A stretch of 64,000 bases of DNA from Marivita sp051859345 (GTDB lineage: Bacteria > Pseudomonadota > Alphaproteobacteria > Rhodobacterales > Rhodobacteraceae), in the NCBI RefSeq assembly GCF_051859345.1, contig NZ_JBHYFV010000017.1, positions 1 to 64,000 of the forward strand, given 5' to 3'. This document shows, in pieces, positions 55,703-63,296 of this stretch; position 1 is the stretch's first letter, and each line of letters begins with the position of its first letter. The position numbers were made by a program, and so were the translations under genes. The notes below the pieces were generated by a model. That model saw nothing but the letters and a program-made list of their open reading frames with translations, was not told the DNA's origin and ran no database searches.

Positions 55703-55864
55703 TCAGCCGCTCACCACCTTGCAGCTGTTGGAGTCTGCGTCGTAGACTGTGCCCGTGGCGCAGGTCATCTTGGCCTCTTCATGTCCCCATTGGCAGGACG
55801 CAAAGCTGGACGTCGCGGTGGCAAGCGTCAGAGCGGCTGTGGTCAGAAGTGTCTTGATGGTCAT
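55703..55864 (-). CDS. Small exported cysteine peptide
   Basis: A 53-residue protein: N-terminal signal peptide (MTIKTLLTTAALTLATATSSFA), then a mature peptide of about 31 residues with three cysteines (SCQWGHEEAKMTCATGTVYDADSNSC). It is preceded by CAGGAGAACGCC (good ribosome-binding site) and followed by a strong terminator, so it is very likely expressed. The last part, GTVYDADSNSCKVVSG, resembles the Cys-rich ends of chitin-binding-like modules (shown only as a resemblance). Similar small secreted peptides occur beside purB in related genomes, to my recollection; function unknown. Confidence 0.75.
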   Translation of the reverse strand: MTIKTLLTTAALTLATATSSFASCQWGHEEAKMTCATGTVYDADSNSCKVVSG

Positions 55865-55932
55865 CAGGCGTTCTCCTGTTTTGAGTATGGGCAAGGTAGC
55901 ATGCTCTGGCAATTTGGCAAAACCTATCCGCA

Positions 55933-56361
55933 TCACCGTGTCGCGCGCGTGTAGCGATTGATCATTTGGTAGGCTTTGCGCGGTCCCGCGACATCCCATG
56001 TGCTTGTCCAGTCAGGCCATGTGTCAAAGCAGTAGGTCACCTTGTAGGTATCGGGATCACACCAGTGTGTGGCCTGTGGCATCGCGGGATCAAAGTGGTG
56101 AAAGAAGCGGCCATCGTCGAAGTCGACCACGATCCCGTGCGGGTCCGCGCGCCAATGATATCGGCGTTGTGCCTGAAAGGGCGGTTGCCCGTTCAGGATC
56201 AAGTGTCCGGTCTCCAGATAGGCCAGACCGATCTCGTCAGGGGTGAAGGTTGCCGTCCCCTCAAACCGTCCGGTCGCCCTGGCCCGGTGATCGGTGATTG
56301 TTCGCTCAAGGCACCATCGGCCTTCAAAGTCCTGCAAGCGAAGCGTGAGACCTGTTGTCAT
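55933..56361 (-). CDS. DUF6314-family protein
   Basis: A 142-residue soluble protein. The central part has the DUF6314 pattern: DFEGRWCLERTITDHRA and RFEGTATFTPDEIGLAYLETGHLILNGQPPFQAQRRYHWRAD, then VVDFDDGRFFHHFDPAMPQATHWCDPDTYKVTYCFDTWPDWTSTWDVAGPRKAYQMINRYTR. It appears to be a beta-rich, lipocalin-like fold with many aromatic residues. An upstream in-frame ATG at 56382 has a close AAGGA and would add seven residues. It stands between the small peptide and purB, in the opposite direction to purB; the function is unknown. Confidence 0.75.
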   Translation of the reverse strand: MTTGLTLRLQDFEGRWCLERTITDHRARATGRFEGTATFTPDEIGLAYLETGHLILNGQPPFQAQRRYHWRADPHGIVVDFDDGRFFHHFDPAMPQATHWCDPDTYKVTYCFDTWPDWTSTWDVAGPRKAYQMINRYTRATR

Positions 56362-56498
56362 CCCAAAGCATCCTGTGCGCATGACGTCCTTGGCAGGGCA
56401 AAGCGTCTCATTCCAATCTGCCTCTCTTGTCGCCCGGTGGGTGGCAGTCTAGGACTGCGCTGAAATTCCGCAAGTCAGCCCATGAAAGGATCGCGCGC

Positions 56499-57803
56499 AT
56501 GATCCCCCGCTATTCCCGCCCCGAGATGGTGTCCATCTGGGAGCCCGCCACCAAGTTCCGCATCTGGTACGAGATCGAAGCCCATGCCTGTGATGCGATG
56601 GCCGATCTGGGGGTGATCCCGCGCGAAAACGCCGAGGCCGTGTGGAAAGCCAAGGATGTCGAATTCGATGTCGCCCGGATCGACGAAATCGAAGCGGTCA
56701 CCAAACATGACGTGATCGCGTTCCTGACCCATCTGGCCGAGCATGTGGGATCGGACGAGGCGCGATTTGTGCATCAAGGCATGACCTCTTCGGATGTGCT
56801 CGACACCTGTTTCAACGTGCAACTGGTGCGGGCGTCGGACATCCTGATCGCCGATCTTGAAGACCTGCTGGCCGCGTTGAAGCGCCGCGCGTTCGAGCAC
56901 AAGGACACGGTGCGCATCGGCCGCTCGCACGGCATTCACGCCGAACCGACGACGATGGGCCTGACCTTTGCGCGCTTCTACGCCGAGATGGACCGCAACC
57001 TGAGCCGGATGCGCGATGCGCGTGCCGAAGTGGCGACGGGCGCGATCTCCGGTGCCGTCGGCACCTTCGCCAATATCGACCCGGCGGTCGAGGACCATGT
57101 CTGCGAAAAGCTGGGCCTCGTGCCCGAACCGATCAGCACGCAGGTGATCCCGCGCGACCGGCATGCCGCGTTTTTTGCCACTCTGGGGGTGATCGCCAGC
57201 AGCGTGGAAAACATCGCCATCGAGATCCGCCACATGCAGCGCACCGAAGTGCTTGAAGGGGCCGAGTTCTTTTCGATGGGCCAAAAGGGCTCTTCGGCGA
57301 TGCCGCACAAGAAAAACCCGGTGCTGACCGAGAACCTGACCGGTCTGGCGCGCATCGTTCGGATGGCGGTGATCCCGGCGATGGAGAATGTGGCGCTCTG
57401 GCACGAACGTGACATCTCGCATTCCTCGGTTGAACGGATGATCGGGCCGGATGCAACGATCACGCTGGATTTCGCACTGGCGCGCCTGACCGGGGTGATC
57501 GACAAGATGCTGATCTTCCCGGACAACATGCTGGAAAACATGAACAAGTTTCCGGGGCTGGTGATGAGCCAGCGGGTGCTGTTGGCGCTGACGCAGGCCG
57601 GGGTGAGCCGCGAGGATGCCTATAGCTATGTGCAGCGCAACGCGCTCAAGGTCTGGGAACACCGGACGGATTTCAAGCAAGAGCTGCTCAACGATCCGGA
57701 CGTGGTTGCCGCCCTCAGCCCACAAGAGATCGAGGCGAAGTTCGATCTGGGCTACCACACCAAACATGTGGATACGATCTTTGCCCGGGTGTTCGGGGAG
57801 TAA
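56499..57803 (+). CDS. purB: Adenylosuccinate lyase
   Basis: A 434-residue adenylosuccinate lyase, catalysing fumarate release in purine synthesis (SAICAR to AICAR and adenylosuccinate to AMP). Fumarase-superfamily motifs: MIPRYSRPEMVSIWEPATKFRIWYEIEAHACDAMADLG, THDVIAFLTHLAEHVGSDEARFVHQGMTSSDVLDTCF, GRSHGIHAEPTTMGLTFARFYAEM and the signature GSSAMPHKKNPVLTEN around residue 265. ATG 56499 gives the normal start, with AAAGGA upstream. It is a single-gene unit ending in two hairpins. Its purine partners purC, purS and purQ are 3.7 kb downstream. Confidence 0.97.
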   Translation: MIPRYSRPEMVSIWEPATKFRIWYEIEAHACDAMADLGVIPRENAEAVWKAKDVEFDVARIDEIEAVTKHDVIAFLTHLAEHVGSDEARFVHQGMTSSDVLDTCFNVQLVRASDILIADLEDLLAALKRRAFEHKDTVRIGRSHGIHAEPTTMGLTFARFYAEMDRNLSRMRDARAEVATGAISGAVGTFANIDPAVEDHVCEKLGLVPEPISTQVIPRDRHAAFFATLGVIASSVENIAIEIRHMQRTEVLEGAEFFSMGQKGSSAMPHKKNPVLTENLTGLARIVRMAVIPAMENVALWHERDISHSSVERMIGPDATITLDFALARLTGVIDKMLIFPDNMLENMNKFPGLVMSQRVLLALTQAGVSREDAYSYVQRNALKVWEHRTDFKQELLNDPDVVAALSPQEIEAKFDLGYHTKHVDTIFARVFGE

Positions 57804-57822
57804 GCCCGCTCAAAACGGGCTT
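57802..57822 (+). terminator. Hairpin overlapping the purB stop region
   Basis: AAGCCCG and CGGGCTT (7-bp arms) around CTCAAAA, starting in the purB stop codon; a T5 run (CCTTTTTG) follows ten bases later. Confidence 0.65.
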
Positions 57823-57843
57823 CCACCTTTTTGAAAAAAGCTG

Positions 57844-57867
57844 CCAAGGCTCTTGCAAGAGCCTTGG
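57844..57867. terminator. 24-bp perfect palindrome between purB and the saccharopine genes
   Basis: Arms CCAAGGCTCTTG and CAAGAGCCTTGG are exact complements with no spacer. It precedes the stop of the convergent saccharopine dehydrogenase gene by four bases, so it probably acts on both transcripts, jointly with the preceding hairpin. Confidence 0.6.
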
Positions 57868-57870
57868 CGC

Positions 57871-59001
57871 TTACCTCAGATGGTCCACCACCATCAGGTG
57901 TTGCGCCAGCGTCTGCACCTCGTTCAGCCAGCGTTCCACCAGTTTCGGATCATGCGGGGCCGGGCTGACTCCCGCCGCGATCTCGCGGTTCAGCACCGCC
58001 TCGATCGCCAGCGACACCGGCACCGACACAAGCCGCGCCATCGCCGTGCCGCGTGCATCACCCCAGGCATCCATCACATAGGTCTTGTGCCAGACCGGGG
58101 TTCCGTTCTTTTCGGCCAGCAAATCGACACAAAGCACCACGCGGTCCGCCTCGTCCGGGCCATAGGCGTTCCTGGCCAGCAGATCATCGGCCATCTCGGT
58201 CAGGCGGGCATCGTCCGCCGTTCCAACCTCGGCAAAAATCTCGCGCCACGCCTCTGTCCAGCCATTGAGCCGCAAGGTGCCGCGGACAAATTCCTTGACC
58301 TGCCAGCGCGGATCAAACCGGTAATCCGCCATGAAGGGCAGACTGTCGCGGTTCGGGTAGACCTCGAACGCCTCGGGTTGCGGCAGGGGCGCGTCATAGC
58401 GGCTGATCGCATCCCAGGGGCGTTTGACCTCAAGCTCGGTGAAGTGGCGGATGGATTTCGACGGCGACCGCAGCGCCTTCAGAACCCCCACGGGCGCCCA
58501 GCTGAACTTGTAGCGAAATGCATTGGCGACCTTCGGCACACCGCCGCAGTAGGATTTGAAAGAGATCACGTTCTCAACATCATACGCGGCACTCTTGACG
58601 TAATCTGCCACCAGATGATGCGCCATCAGATGATCGATGCCGGGGTCCAGACCGACCTCGTTTACAAGCGCCACACCAGCCTGGCGCGCGGCCGAATCCA
58701 AATCGCGCATCTCCGGCGAGATATAGGACGACGACACGAAATGCGCGCCGTGGTCGATGGCGATTTGCGCCAGTTGGACATGCCAATCGCCAGGCAACAT
58801 GGACACCACCACATCGCCGGGTCGCACCGCGTCAGCCAACTCAGCCGGGTCAAAGACGCGGATGTCGTCGATCAGATCACCCACCGCCGCGCGGGCCTTG
58901 TCCACCGTCCGGTTCCAGACAACAACGGCATGCCCGTCCTGGATCAGCCGTCGCAGGCCGGGAACCGAAGAAAGACCCGTGCCACACCAATGAACCGTCA
59001 T
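57871..59001 (-). CDS. Saccharopine dehydrogenase-type protein (LYS9-like, glutamate-forming)
   Basis: A 376-residue protein of the saccharopine dehydrogenase (L-glutamate-forming) type. NAD(P) binding is in MTVHWCGTGLSSVPGLRRLIQDGHAVVVWNRT, and the family body contains DVVVSMLPGDWHVQLAQIAIDHGAHFVSSSYISPEM, LVNEVGLDPGIDHLMAH and SFKSYCGGVPKVANAFRYKFSWAPVGVL. It acts on saccharopine, releasing glutamate and aminoadipate semialdehyde. It overlaps the LYS1-type gene by four bases (ATGA), so the two are coupled. Together they imply a eukaryote-like lysine catabolic route. Confidence 0.88.
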   Translation of the reverse strand: MTVHWCGTGLSSVPGLRRLIQDGHAVVVWNRTVDKARAAVGDLIDDIRVFDPAELADAVRPGDVVVSMLPGDWHVQLAQIAIDHGAHFVSSSYISPEMRDLDSAARQAGVALVNEVGLDPGIDHLMAHHLVADYVKSAAYDVENVISFKSYCGGVPKVANAFRYKFSWAPVGVLKALRSPSKSIRHFTELEVKRPWDAISRYDAPLPQPEAFEVYPNRDSLPFMADYRFDPRWQVKEFVRGTLRLNGWTEAWREIFAEVGTADDARLTEMADDLLARNAYGPDEADRVVLCVDLLAEKNGTPVWHKTYVMDAWGDARGTAMARLVSVPVSLAIEAVLNREIAAGVSPAPHDPKLVERWLNEVQTLAQHLMVVDHLR

Positions 59002-60050
59002 GTCGTCACCTCTTGCATATGTTGGTCGAAATAGGACTTCGCGCGTCCCCAGACGCCGCTGTCGATATCAGCCAACGCCTTGAGATGCGGCAATAGCTGA
59101 CCGGCGAAATCCTCGGAGGATTCGCGCGGCATGAGGGACGGCAGATTGTCGATGGCCATCACGTCGAGCGGAGGATCATCGCAGGCACGGATCACCGGCG
59201 CGTTCCAGCTTGTGACGTGATCATAGACCTTGATCGGAGAGAAATCACTGTCGGGATCACACGCGATGTCGCCGATGACCCGCAACGCGCGGGGGCGCTG
59301 GCAGGTGTCGGCAGGCACAAAGACAGGTGTGCCCGGACGCGCCAGGATGCAGTTGAAAAACAGCGTGTGATCAAGCACTTCCGGAAAAGGACCGCCCTGC
59401 GCGGTTTCTGCCATATCCCACTTGGTGACGGGTACGCCAACCGCGTGACACAGGTCGCTGGCACCGGTGCCGACCCGACCCAAAGCACCGATGACCAAAG
59501 CCGTCGGCGTCGCGCCACCAAGTGCCGCAGTCACGTCGTCGCGCATCGCACTGGATGAGGGCCAGGTGCTCACCGAGGGGCAGGGCGTCCCCGCCTGTTG
59601 TGCAGCATAAGCCAAAAGCGACACAGCTGCCCCAGCGTAGCCCGCCCAATAGCCAAAGGCCGCGACGCGGCGCCCGTCGGGATCTTCGAGATATTCCAGA
59701 TCATAAAGCGTTCCACCCCCCGCCTTGAACCGCGCCAACAGGCGTTGCCCGGCAGGCTGGCCCTTATAGGCGTGGCCGAACATGATGTGGCGATGGCGAA
59801 GCGCCGACCCATTATCCGGTAATTCCTTTAACCCGAAAATAATGGCATCGCCCGGCGCATCGTCCCACCCCCCCTCTGGCGCAATTGCCGCCCCGGCTGC
59901 GTCATACTCGGCCGTCGGGATCACCCGTGTCGGGCTGTCCTCAACCGTCACCTGCACGCCGTCTGCCACAAGCGCCGCGACTCCATCGGGCAAAAGGCCC
60001 ACACGTTCTTCATTCTCGCGGCTCTCGGCGCGCACCCAGAGATGGGTCAT
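58998..60050 (-). CDS. Saccharopine dehydrogenase, lysine-forming type (LYS1-like)
   Basis: A 350-residue protein of the alanine-dehydrogenase/LYS1 superfamily. The start MTHLWVRAESRENEERVGLLPDGVAALVADGVQVTVEDSPTRVIP and the segment HRHIMFGHAYKGQPAGQRLLARFKAGGGTLYDLEYLEDPDGRRVAAFGYWAGYAGA match lysine-forming saccharopine dehydrogenases. The NAD region is LVIGALGRVGTGASDLCHAVG, and there is a C-terminal IKVYDHVTSWNAPV. The reversible reaction condenses lysine with 2-oxoglutarate into saccharopine. Upstream, 182 bases of intergenic DNA hold a hairpin and a short palindrome. Confidence 0.9.
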   Translation of the reverse strand: MTHLWVRAESRENEERVGLLPDGVAALVADGVQVTVEDSPTRVIPTAEYDAAGAAIAPEGGWDDAPGDAIIFGLKELPDNGSALRHRHIMFGHAYKGQPAGQRLLARFKAGGGTLYDLEYLEDPDGRRVAAFGYWAGYAGAAVSLLAYAAQQAGTPCPSVSTWPSSSAMRDDVTAALGGATPTALVIGALGRVGTGASDLCHAVGVPVTKWDMAETAQGGPFPEVLDHTLFFNCILARPGTPVFVPADTCQRPRALRVIGDIACDPDSDFSPIKVYDHVTSWNAPVIRACDDPPLDVMAIDNLPSLMPRESSEDFAGQLLPHLKALADIDSGVWGRAKSYFDQHMQEVTT

Positions 60051-60102
60051 GACGTCCCCTCATTTCGACTCGCTGCACCCTAGCCAGCGCAGATCACGGA
60101 CA

Positions 60103-60122
60103 AAAGCCCTGTCTCGGGCTTC
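60103..60122 (-). terminator. Hairpin after the histidine-phosphatase gene
   Basis: AAAGCCC and GGGCTTC arms with a six-base loop; on the minus strand it ends in GGGCTTTTG. It stands ~110 bases beyond the phosphatase stop. Confidence 0.5.
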
Positions 60123-60137
60123 TTTGGGCTCTAAATA

Positions 60138-60150
60138 CCTCCGCCGGAGG
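60138..60150. repeat. Short palindrome CCTCCG-C-CGGAGG
   Basis: A 13-bp inverted repeat flanked by TAAATA on one side, in the gap between the phosphatase and LYS1-like genes. It resembles short GC-rich intergenic palindromes of rhodobacteria; only one copy was noticed in this window. Confidence 0.35.
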
Positions 60151-60231
60151 CAAACCCGAGGCCGCAGCGCAAAGCGCGAGGACCGAGAAAACCTGCGCGC
60201 GCGTGAGCGCGCTCAATTCCGTCAGCGCCCC

Positions 60232-60891
60232 TCAGAAATGGGTTTGGGCAAACAGCCGGTCCGGCGTGTCGAGATGGGGCAGCGCGTTGAACTGTGTCAG
60301 CGCCAATTGCCCCTCGAGCGGCAGCCAGGAACTGACCGACGTGTTCTGGATCGAAAGGCACACATTGCAGAATGCCGACATCTCGAGGCCCAGTGTCAGG
60401 CGCATCGCCATGCCGATCAGGCCACCCGATGTGACGACAAGCGAACGGCCGGGCAGGGCGCTGATTTCGGTCAGGGCCTCCGAAACGCGGGTTTCGAAAT
60501 GATCAAACGTTTCCGGGGCGCCTTCGAGCCTGCCTTCTTGCCAATGCCGGAACAGGGTCGGCAGGTGGCGCACAAACCCTTCGCGGGACGTTGGAAGGGT
60601 GATACCATGCTGCTCTGCCATCAACTGGGACAGGGTGAAATATTCCAGCTCGTTCAATCGCGCATCGCGGGTGATGGGATCGGGGGTGTCCGCAGCGATG
60701 CCATCGGCAGTTTCGACATGCCGCCGCAGGGTGCCGGTCCAGACATGGGCGTAGATATCACCCTTGTCGCGAAAATGATCGCCCAGCCAGCCCGATTGCC
60801 GATGACCCAGGGGACTGAGCCGGTCATAATCGCCTTCGTCTCTGGCCCCGGTATTGGCTTGTCCGTGGCGGACCAGAACGATGTGCGACAT
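60232..60891 (-). CDS. Histidine phosphatase superfamily protein (phosphoglycerate-mutase-like)
   Basis: A 219-residue protein of the histidine phosphatase (phosphoglycerate mutase) superfamily. The RHG motif is in HIVLVRHGQANTG (residues 8-10, H9 phosphorylated), followed by GDYDRLSPLGHRQSGWLGDHF; further conserved residues are in WTGTLRRHVETADGIA (Arg/His) and LVVTSGGLIGMAMRL. Length fits a stand-alone acid phosphatase or a phosphoglycerate-mutase-like enzyme. The substrate is unknown. It is the first gene after the zeta-type gene on the same strand, but a terminator separates them. Confidence 0.87.
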   Translation of the reverse strand: MSHIVLVRHGQANTGARDEGDYDRLSPLGHRQSGWLGDHFRDKGDIYAHVWTGTLRRHVETADGIAADTPDPITRDARLNELEYFTLSQLMAEQHGITLPTSREGFVRHLPTLFRHWQEGRLEGAPETFDHFETRVSEALTEISALPGRSLVVTSGGLIGMAMRLTLGLEMSAFCNVCLSIQNTSVSSWLPLEGQLALTQFNALPHLDTPDRLFAQTHF

Positions 60892-60916
60892 GCGGCCTCG
60901 GGTGTCTTGGAAAGCA

Positions 60917-60946
60917 AAGAAAAACGCGCCCGAGAGGTCGGGCGCG
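60917..60946 (-). terminator. Intrinsic terminator after the zeta-type gene
   Basis: CGCGCCCGA pairs exactly with TCGGGCGCG around GAGG. On the minus strand it is followed by GTTTTTC. It stands just after the DUF1476 stop at 60969. Confidence 0.75.
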
Positions 60947-60968
60947 CAAAAGCGGGTGCGTCAGCGGA

Positions 60969-61283
60969 TCAGGCTTCGTTCATGATCTGGGTTTTTGCCA
61001 CAATCATCAATTCCGCCATCTTGGCGCGAATCTCTTCATCCGAAGCCTTGCCGCCCAGATCGCCAGAAACCTTGCGCACGACGTCTTCGTGACCGGCTTC
61101 CTCGAAATCGGACTTGACCACTTCCTTGGCATAGTCGGTTGCATCGTCGCCGGATTTTCCAAGCAGATCTGCGGCCCAGAGACCCAACAGTTTGTTGCGG
61201 CGGGCTTCGGCCCGGAACTGCATTTCCGCATCATGGGCGTATTTGTTCTCAAAAGCGTTTTCGCGATCATCGAAGGTCGACAT
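60969..61283 (-). CDS. DUF1476 protein, F1-ATPase inhibitory zeta subunit type
   Basis: A 104-residue helical protein of DUF1476, whose Paracoccus member is the zeta inhibitor of the F1Fo-ATP synthase. MSTFDDRENAFENKYAHDAEMQFRAEARRNKLLGLWAADLLG, with the inhibitory N-terminal helix, then a helical bundle (ATDYAKEVVKSDFEEAGHEDVVRKVSGDL, and SDEEIRAKMAELMIVAKTQIMNEA). It prevents ATP hydrolysis by a back-turning enzyme (family knowledge). ATG 61283 matches the family start; the longer frame lacks similarity. It is divergent from purC by ~200 bases. Confidence 0.9.
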   Translation of the reverse strand: MSTFDDRENAFENKYAHDAEMQFRAEARRNKLLGLWAADLLGKSGDDATDYAKEVVKSDFEEAGHEDVVRKVSGDLGGKASDEEIRAKMAELMIVAKTQIMNEA

Positions 61284-61480
61284 GAGGGCGTTCTCCACGG
61301 GAAGTGTTTGCGTTCTGTCCGATATGGCCCGATGCGCCGCGCGGTTCAAGTGCGCGCGTTGCTTGCGGCATGTCCCTGCATGCACTAAGAGGCAGTCAAA
61401 CGCAGCCGTTTTCTGCATGTGCGGACGGCGATGCGCACAGCTTTTTCGTGCCATCCGGCGCATTGACAGAAAGACCTCAC

Positions 61481-62242
61481 ATGGCCCGTCGCAAGAAGAT
61501 TTACGAAGGCAAAGCCAAGATCCTGTATGAAGGCCCGGAACCGGGCACGATTGTCCAGTATTTCAAGGACGATGCGACCGCGTTCAACGCCGAAAAGCGC
61601 GACGTGATCGACGGCAAAGGCGTGCTGAACAACCGCCTGAGCGAGTTCTTCATGGTGGGCCTCAATTCCATCGGCGTCCCGACGCATTTCCTGAAGCGCC
61701 TTAACATGCGCGAACAGCTGGTGCGCCAGTGCGAGATCATCCCGCTTGAAGTGATCGTGCGCAATTTTGCCGCTGGTACGATGGCCAAGCGTCTTGGGAT
61801 CGAGGAAGGCACACCGCTGCCGCGCCCGATCGTCGAATATTGCTACAAGGACGACAAGCTGGGCGACCCGCTGGTCACCGAGGAACATATCGCCGCCTTT
61901 GGCTGGGCCAGTCAGCAGGATATGGACGACATCCTGAGCCTTGCGCTGCGGGTCAATGATTTCATGTCCGGGCTGATGTACGGCGTCGGAATCAAACTGG
62001 TGGATTTCAAGATCGAGATCGGCCGCGTCTATGATGGCGACTTCCAGCGCCTGATCGTGGCGGATGAGATCAGCCCGGACAGCTGCCGGTTGTGGGACAT
62101 CGAAACCGGACGCAAGCTCGACAAGGACGTGTTTCGGCGCGATCTGGGCAATTTGGCCGATGCCTATACCGAGGTGGCAAGGCGTCTGGGTGTGATGCCG
62201 CAGAACGCAACGCCGATGGAAAAGCCGAAGCTGATCAACTGA
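61481..62242 (+). CDS. purC: SAICAR synthetase
   Basis: A 253-residue PurC, phosphoribosylaminoimidazole-succinocarboxamide synthase. Conserved parts: KIYEGKAKILYEG, the ATP/substrate region DDATAFNAEKRDVIDGKGVLNNRLSEFFM, the substrate loop EVIVRNFAAGTMAKRLG, and LVDFKIEIGRVYDGDFQRLIVADEISPDSCRLWD. The start ATG 61481 matches the family; the longer open frame upstream is not coding. purS and purQ follow, so this is a purC-purS-purQ unit for de novo purine synthesis; purL must lie elsewhere. Confidence 0.97.
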   Translation: MARRKKIYEGKAKILYEGPEPGTIVQYFKDDATAFNAEKRDVIDGKGVLNNRLSEFFMVGLNSIGVPTHFLKRLNMREQLVRQCEIIPLEVIVRNFAAGTMAKRLGIEEGTPLPRPIVEYCYKDDKLGDPLVTEEHIAAFGWASQQDMDDILSLALRVNDFMSGLMYGVGIKLVDFKIEIGRVYDGDFQRLIVADEISPDSCRLWDIETGRKLDKDVFRRDLGNLADAYTEVARRLGVMPQNATPMEKPKLIN

Positions 62243-62271
62243 CGGCGCGCCCTTTGGTGGGCGGAGCAAGT

Positions 62272-62293
62272 GCATATTTGGAAAAAGAAGAAG
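62272..62293 (+). repeat. Copy of the palindromic element arm between purC and purS
   Basis: Exact copy of the unit at 14946-14967 in the forward orientation. It is followed by GGGG-loop-CCCC (62294 onward), which looks like the left half of the complete element at 14901-14967. Confidence 0.7.
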
Positions 62294-62330
62294 GGGGACG
62301 GTCGCGCCCCCGGACAATGCGGAGACAATC

Positions 62331-62561
62331 ATGAAGGCACGGGTGCATGTCATGCTGAAGGACGGAGTTCTGGACCCGCAAGGCGAAGCGGTGCGCCATG
62401 CCCTTGGCGGGCTGGGCTTTGAGGGTGTTCAAAAGGTGCGTCAGGGCAAGGTGATCGAGCTTGATCTGGCGGATGGCACATCCGAAGACACGGTGCGCGC
62501 GATGTGCGAAAAGCTGCTCGCCAACACGGTGATCGAAAGCTACCGGATCGAGATGAGCTGA
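62331..62561 (+). CDS. purS: FGAM synthase subunit PurS
   Basis: A 76-residue PurS, the small structural subunit that links PurL and PurQ in the bacterial FGAR amidotransferase complex. It has the typical pattern MKARVHVMLKDGVLDPQGEAVRHALGGLGFEGVQKVRQGKVIELDLADGT and NTVIESYRIEM. Its TGA shares a base with the purQ ATG (TGATG), implying coupling. The ribosome-binding site GGAGACAATC lies before ATG 62331, which comes shortly after the repeat arm. Confidence 0.96.
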   Translation: MKARVHVMLKDGVLDPQGEAVRHALGGLGFEGVQKVRQGKVIELDLADGTSEDTVRAMCEKLLANTVIESYRIEMS

Positions 62562-63229
62562 TGCGCGCGGCGGTTGTTGTTTTCCCCGGATCGAACTGTG
62601 ACCGGGATCTGGCCGTGGCGTTCCGCGAGGCGGGATGCCAGGTCGAGATGGTCTGGCACAAGGACACGTCCTTGCCCGACGGCATCGACATCGTCGGCAT
62701 TCCCGGCGGGTTTTCCTTTGGTGATTACCTGCGCTGCGGGGCAATTGCGGCCAATTCGCCAATTTGTGACGAGGTCAAGGCGCATGCCGACCGGGGTGGG
62801 TTTGTTCTGGGCATCTGCAACGGTTTCCAGATCCTGACCGAGACCGGATTGCTGCCCGGTGCGCTGCTGCGCAATGCGGGGCTGAAATACATCTGCCGCA
62901 CCGTTCCTCTGATCGTTGGGACCACGGACTGCGTTTATACCAGCGGCTACGAAGTGGGGCAGGAGATCGCGATTCCGATTGCGCATCATGATGGCAATTA
63001 CACTGCGTCCGACGACATTGTTGCGCAGTTGCGTGCCGAAGACCGGATCGCGTTTCGCTATGGCGACAACCCGAACGGGGCCACGGCGGATATCGCCGGT
63101 ATCCTGTCGGCCAATCGTCGCGTGCTTGGCATGATGCCGCACCCGGAGAGGGCGGCGGATAAAAAGCATGGCGGCACCGATGGCCGCGCCCTGTTTTCCA
63201 GCCTCGCCAGTGCATTGGCAGCGGCATAG
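62561..63229 (+). CDS. purQ: FGAM synthase glutaminase subunit PurQ
   Basis: A 222-residue class I glutaminase that supplies ammonia to PurL. MRAAVVVFPGSNCDRDLAVAF, the nucleophile elbow GICNGFQILTE (Cys) and the His/Glu region GMMPHPERAAD complete the triad. PGGFSFGDYLRCGAIA is diagnostic. The start shares a base with the purS stop. A GC-rich hairpin (CGCCGC-TTGA-GCGGCG, ~63256-63271) follows; it has no T run. purL is not visible downstream, where a sensor-kinase gene begins. Confidence 0.97.
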   Translation: MRAAVVVFPGSNCDRDLAVAFREAGCQVEMVWHKDTSLPDGIDIVGIPGGFSFGDYLRCGAIAANSPICDEVKAHADRGGFVLGICNGFQILTETGLLPGALLRNAGLKYICRTVPLIVGTTDCVYTSGYEVGQEIAIPIAHHDGNYTASDDIVAQLRAEDRIAFRYGDNPNGATADIAGILSANRRVLGMMPHPERAADKKHGGTDGRALFSSLASALAAA

Positions 63230-63255
63230 CGCCGGTTGACAGTGCTGTGACGCGC

Positions 63256-63271
63256 CGCCGCTTGAGCGGCG
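63256..63271 (+). terminator. GC-rich hairpin after purQ
   Basis: CGCCGC-TTGA-GCGGCG stem-loop 27 bases after the purQ stop and 26 before the sensor-kinase start. There is no T run, so it may be a weak or Rho-aided terminator. Confidence 0.4.
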
Positions 63272-63296
63272 CGCGCGATCTGTCTATCTTCGGGAA

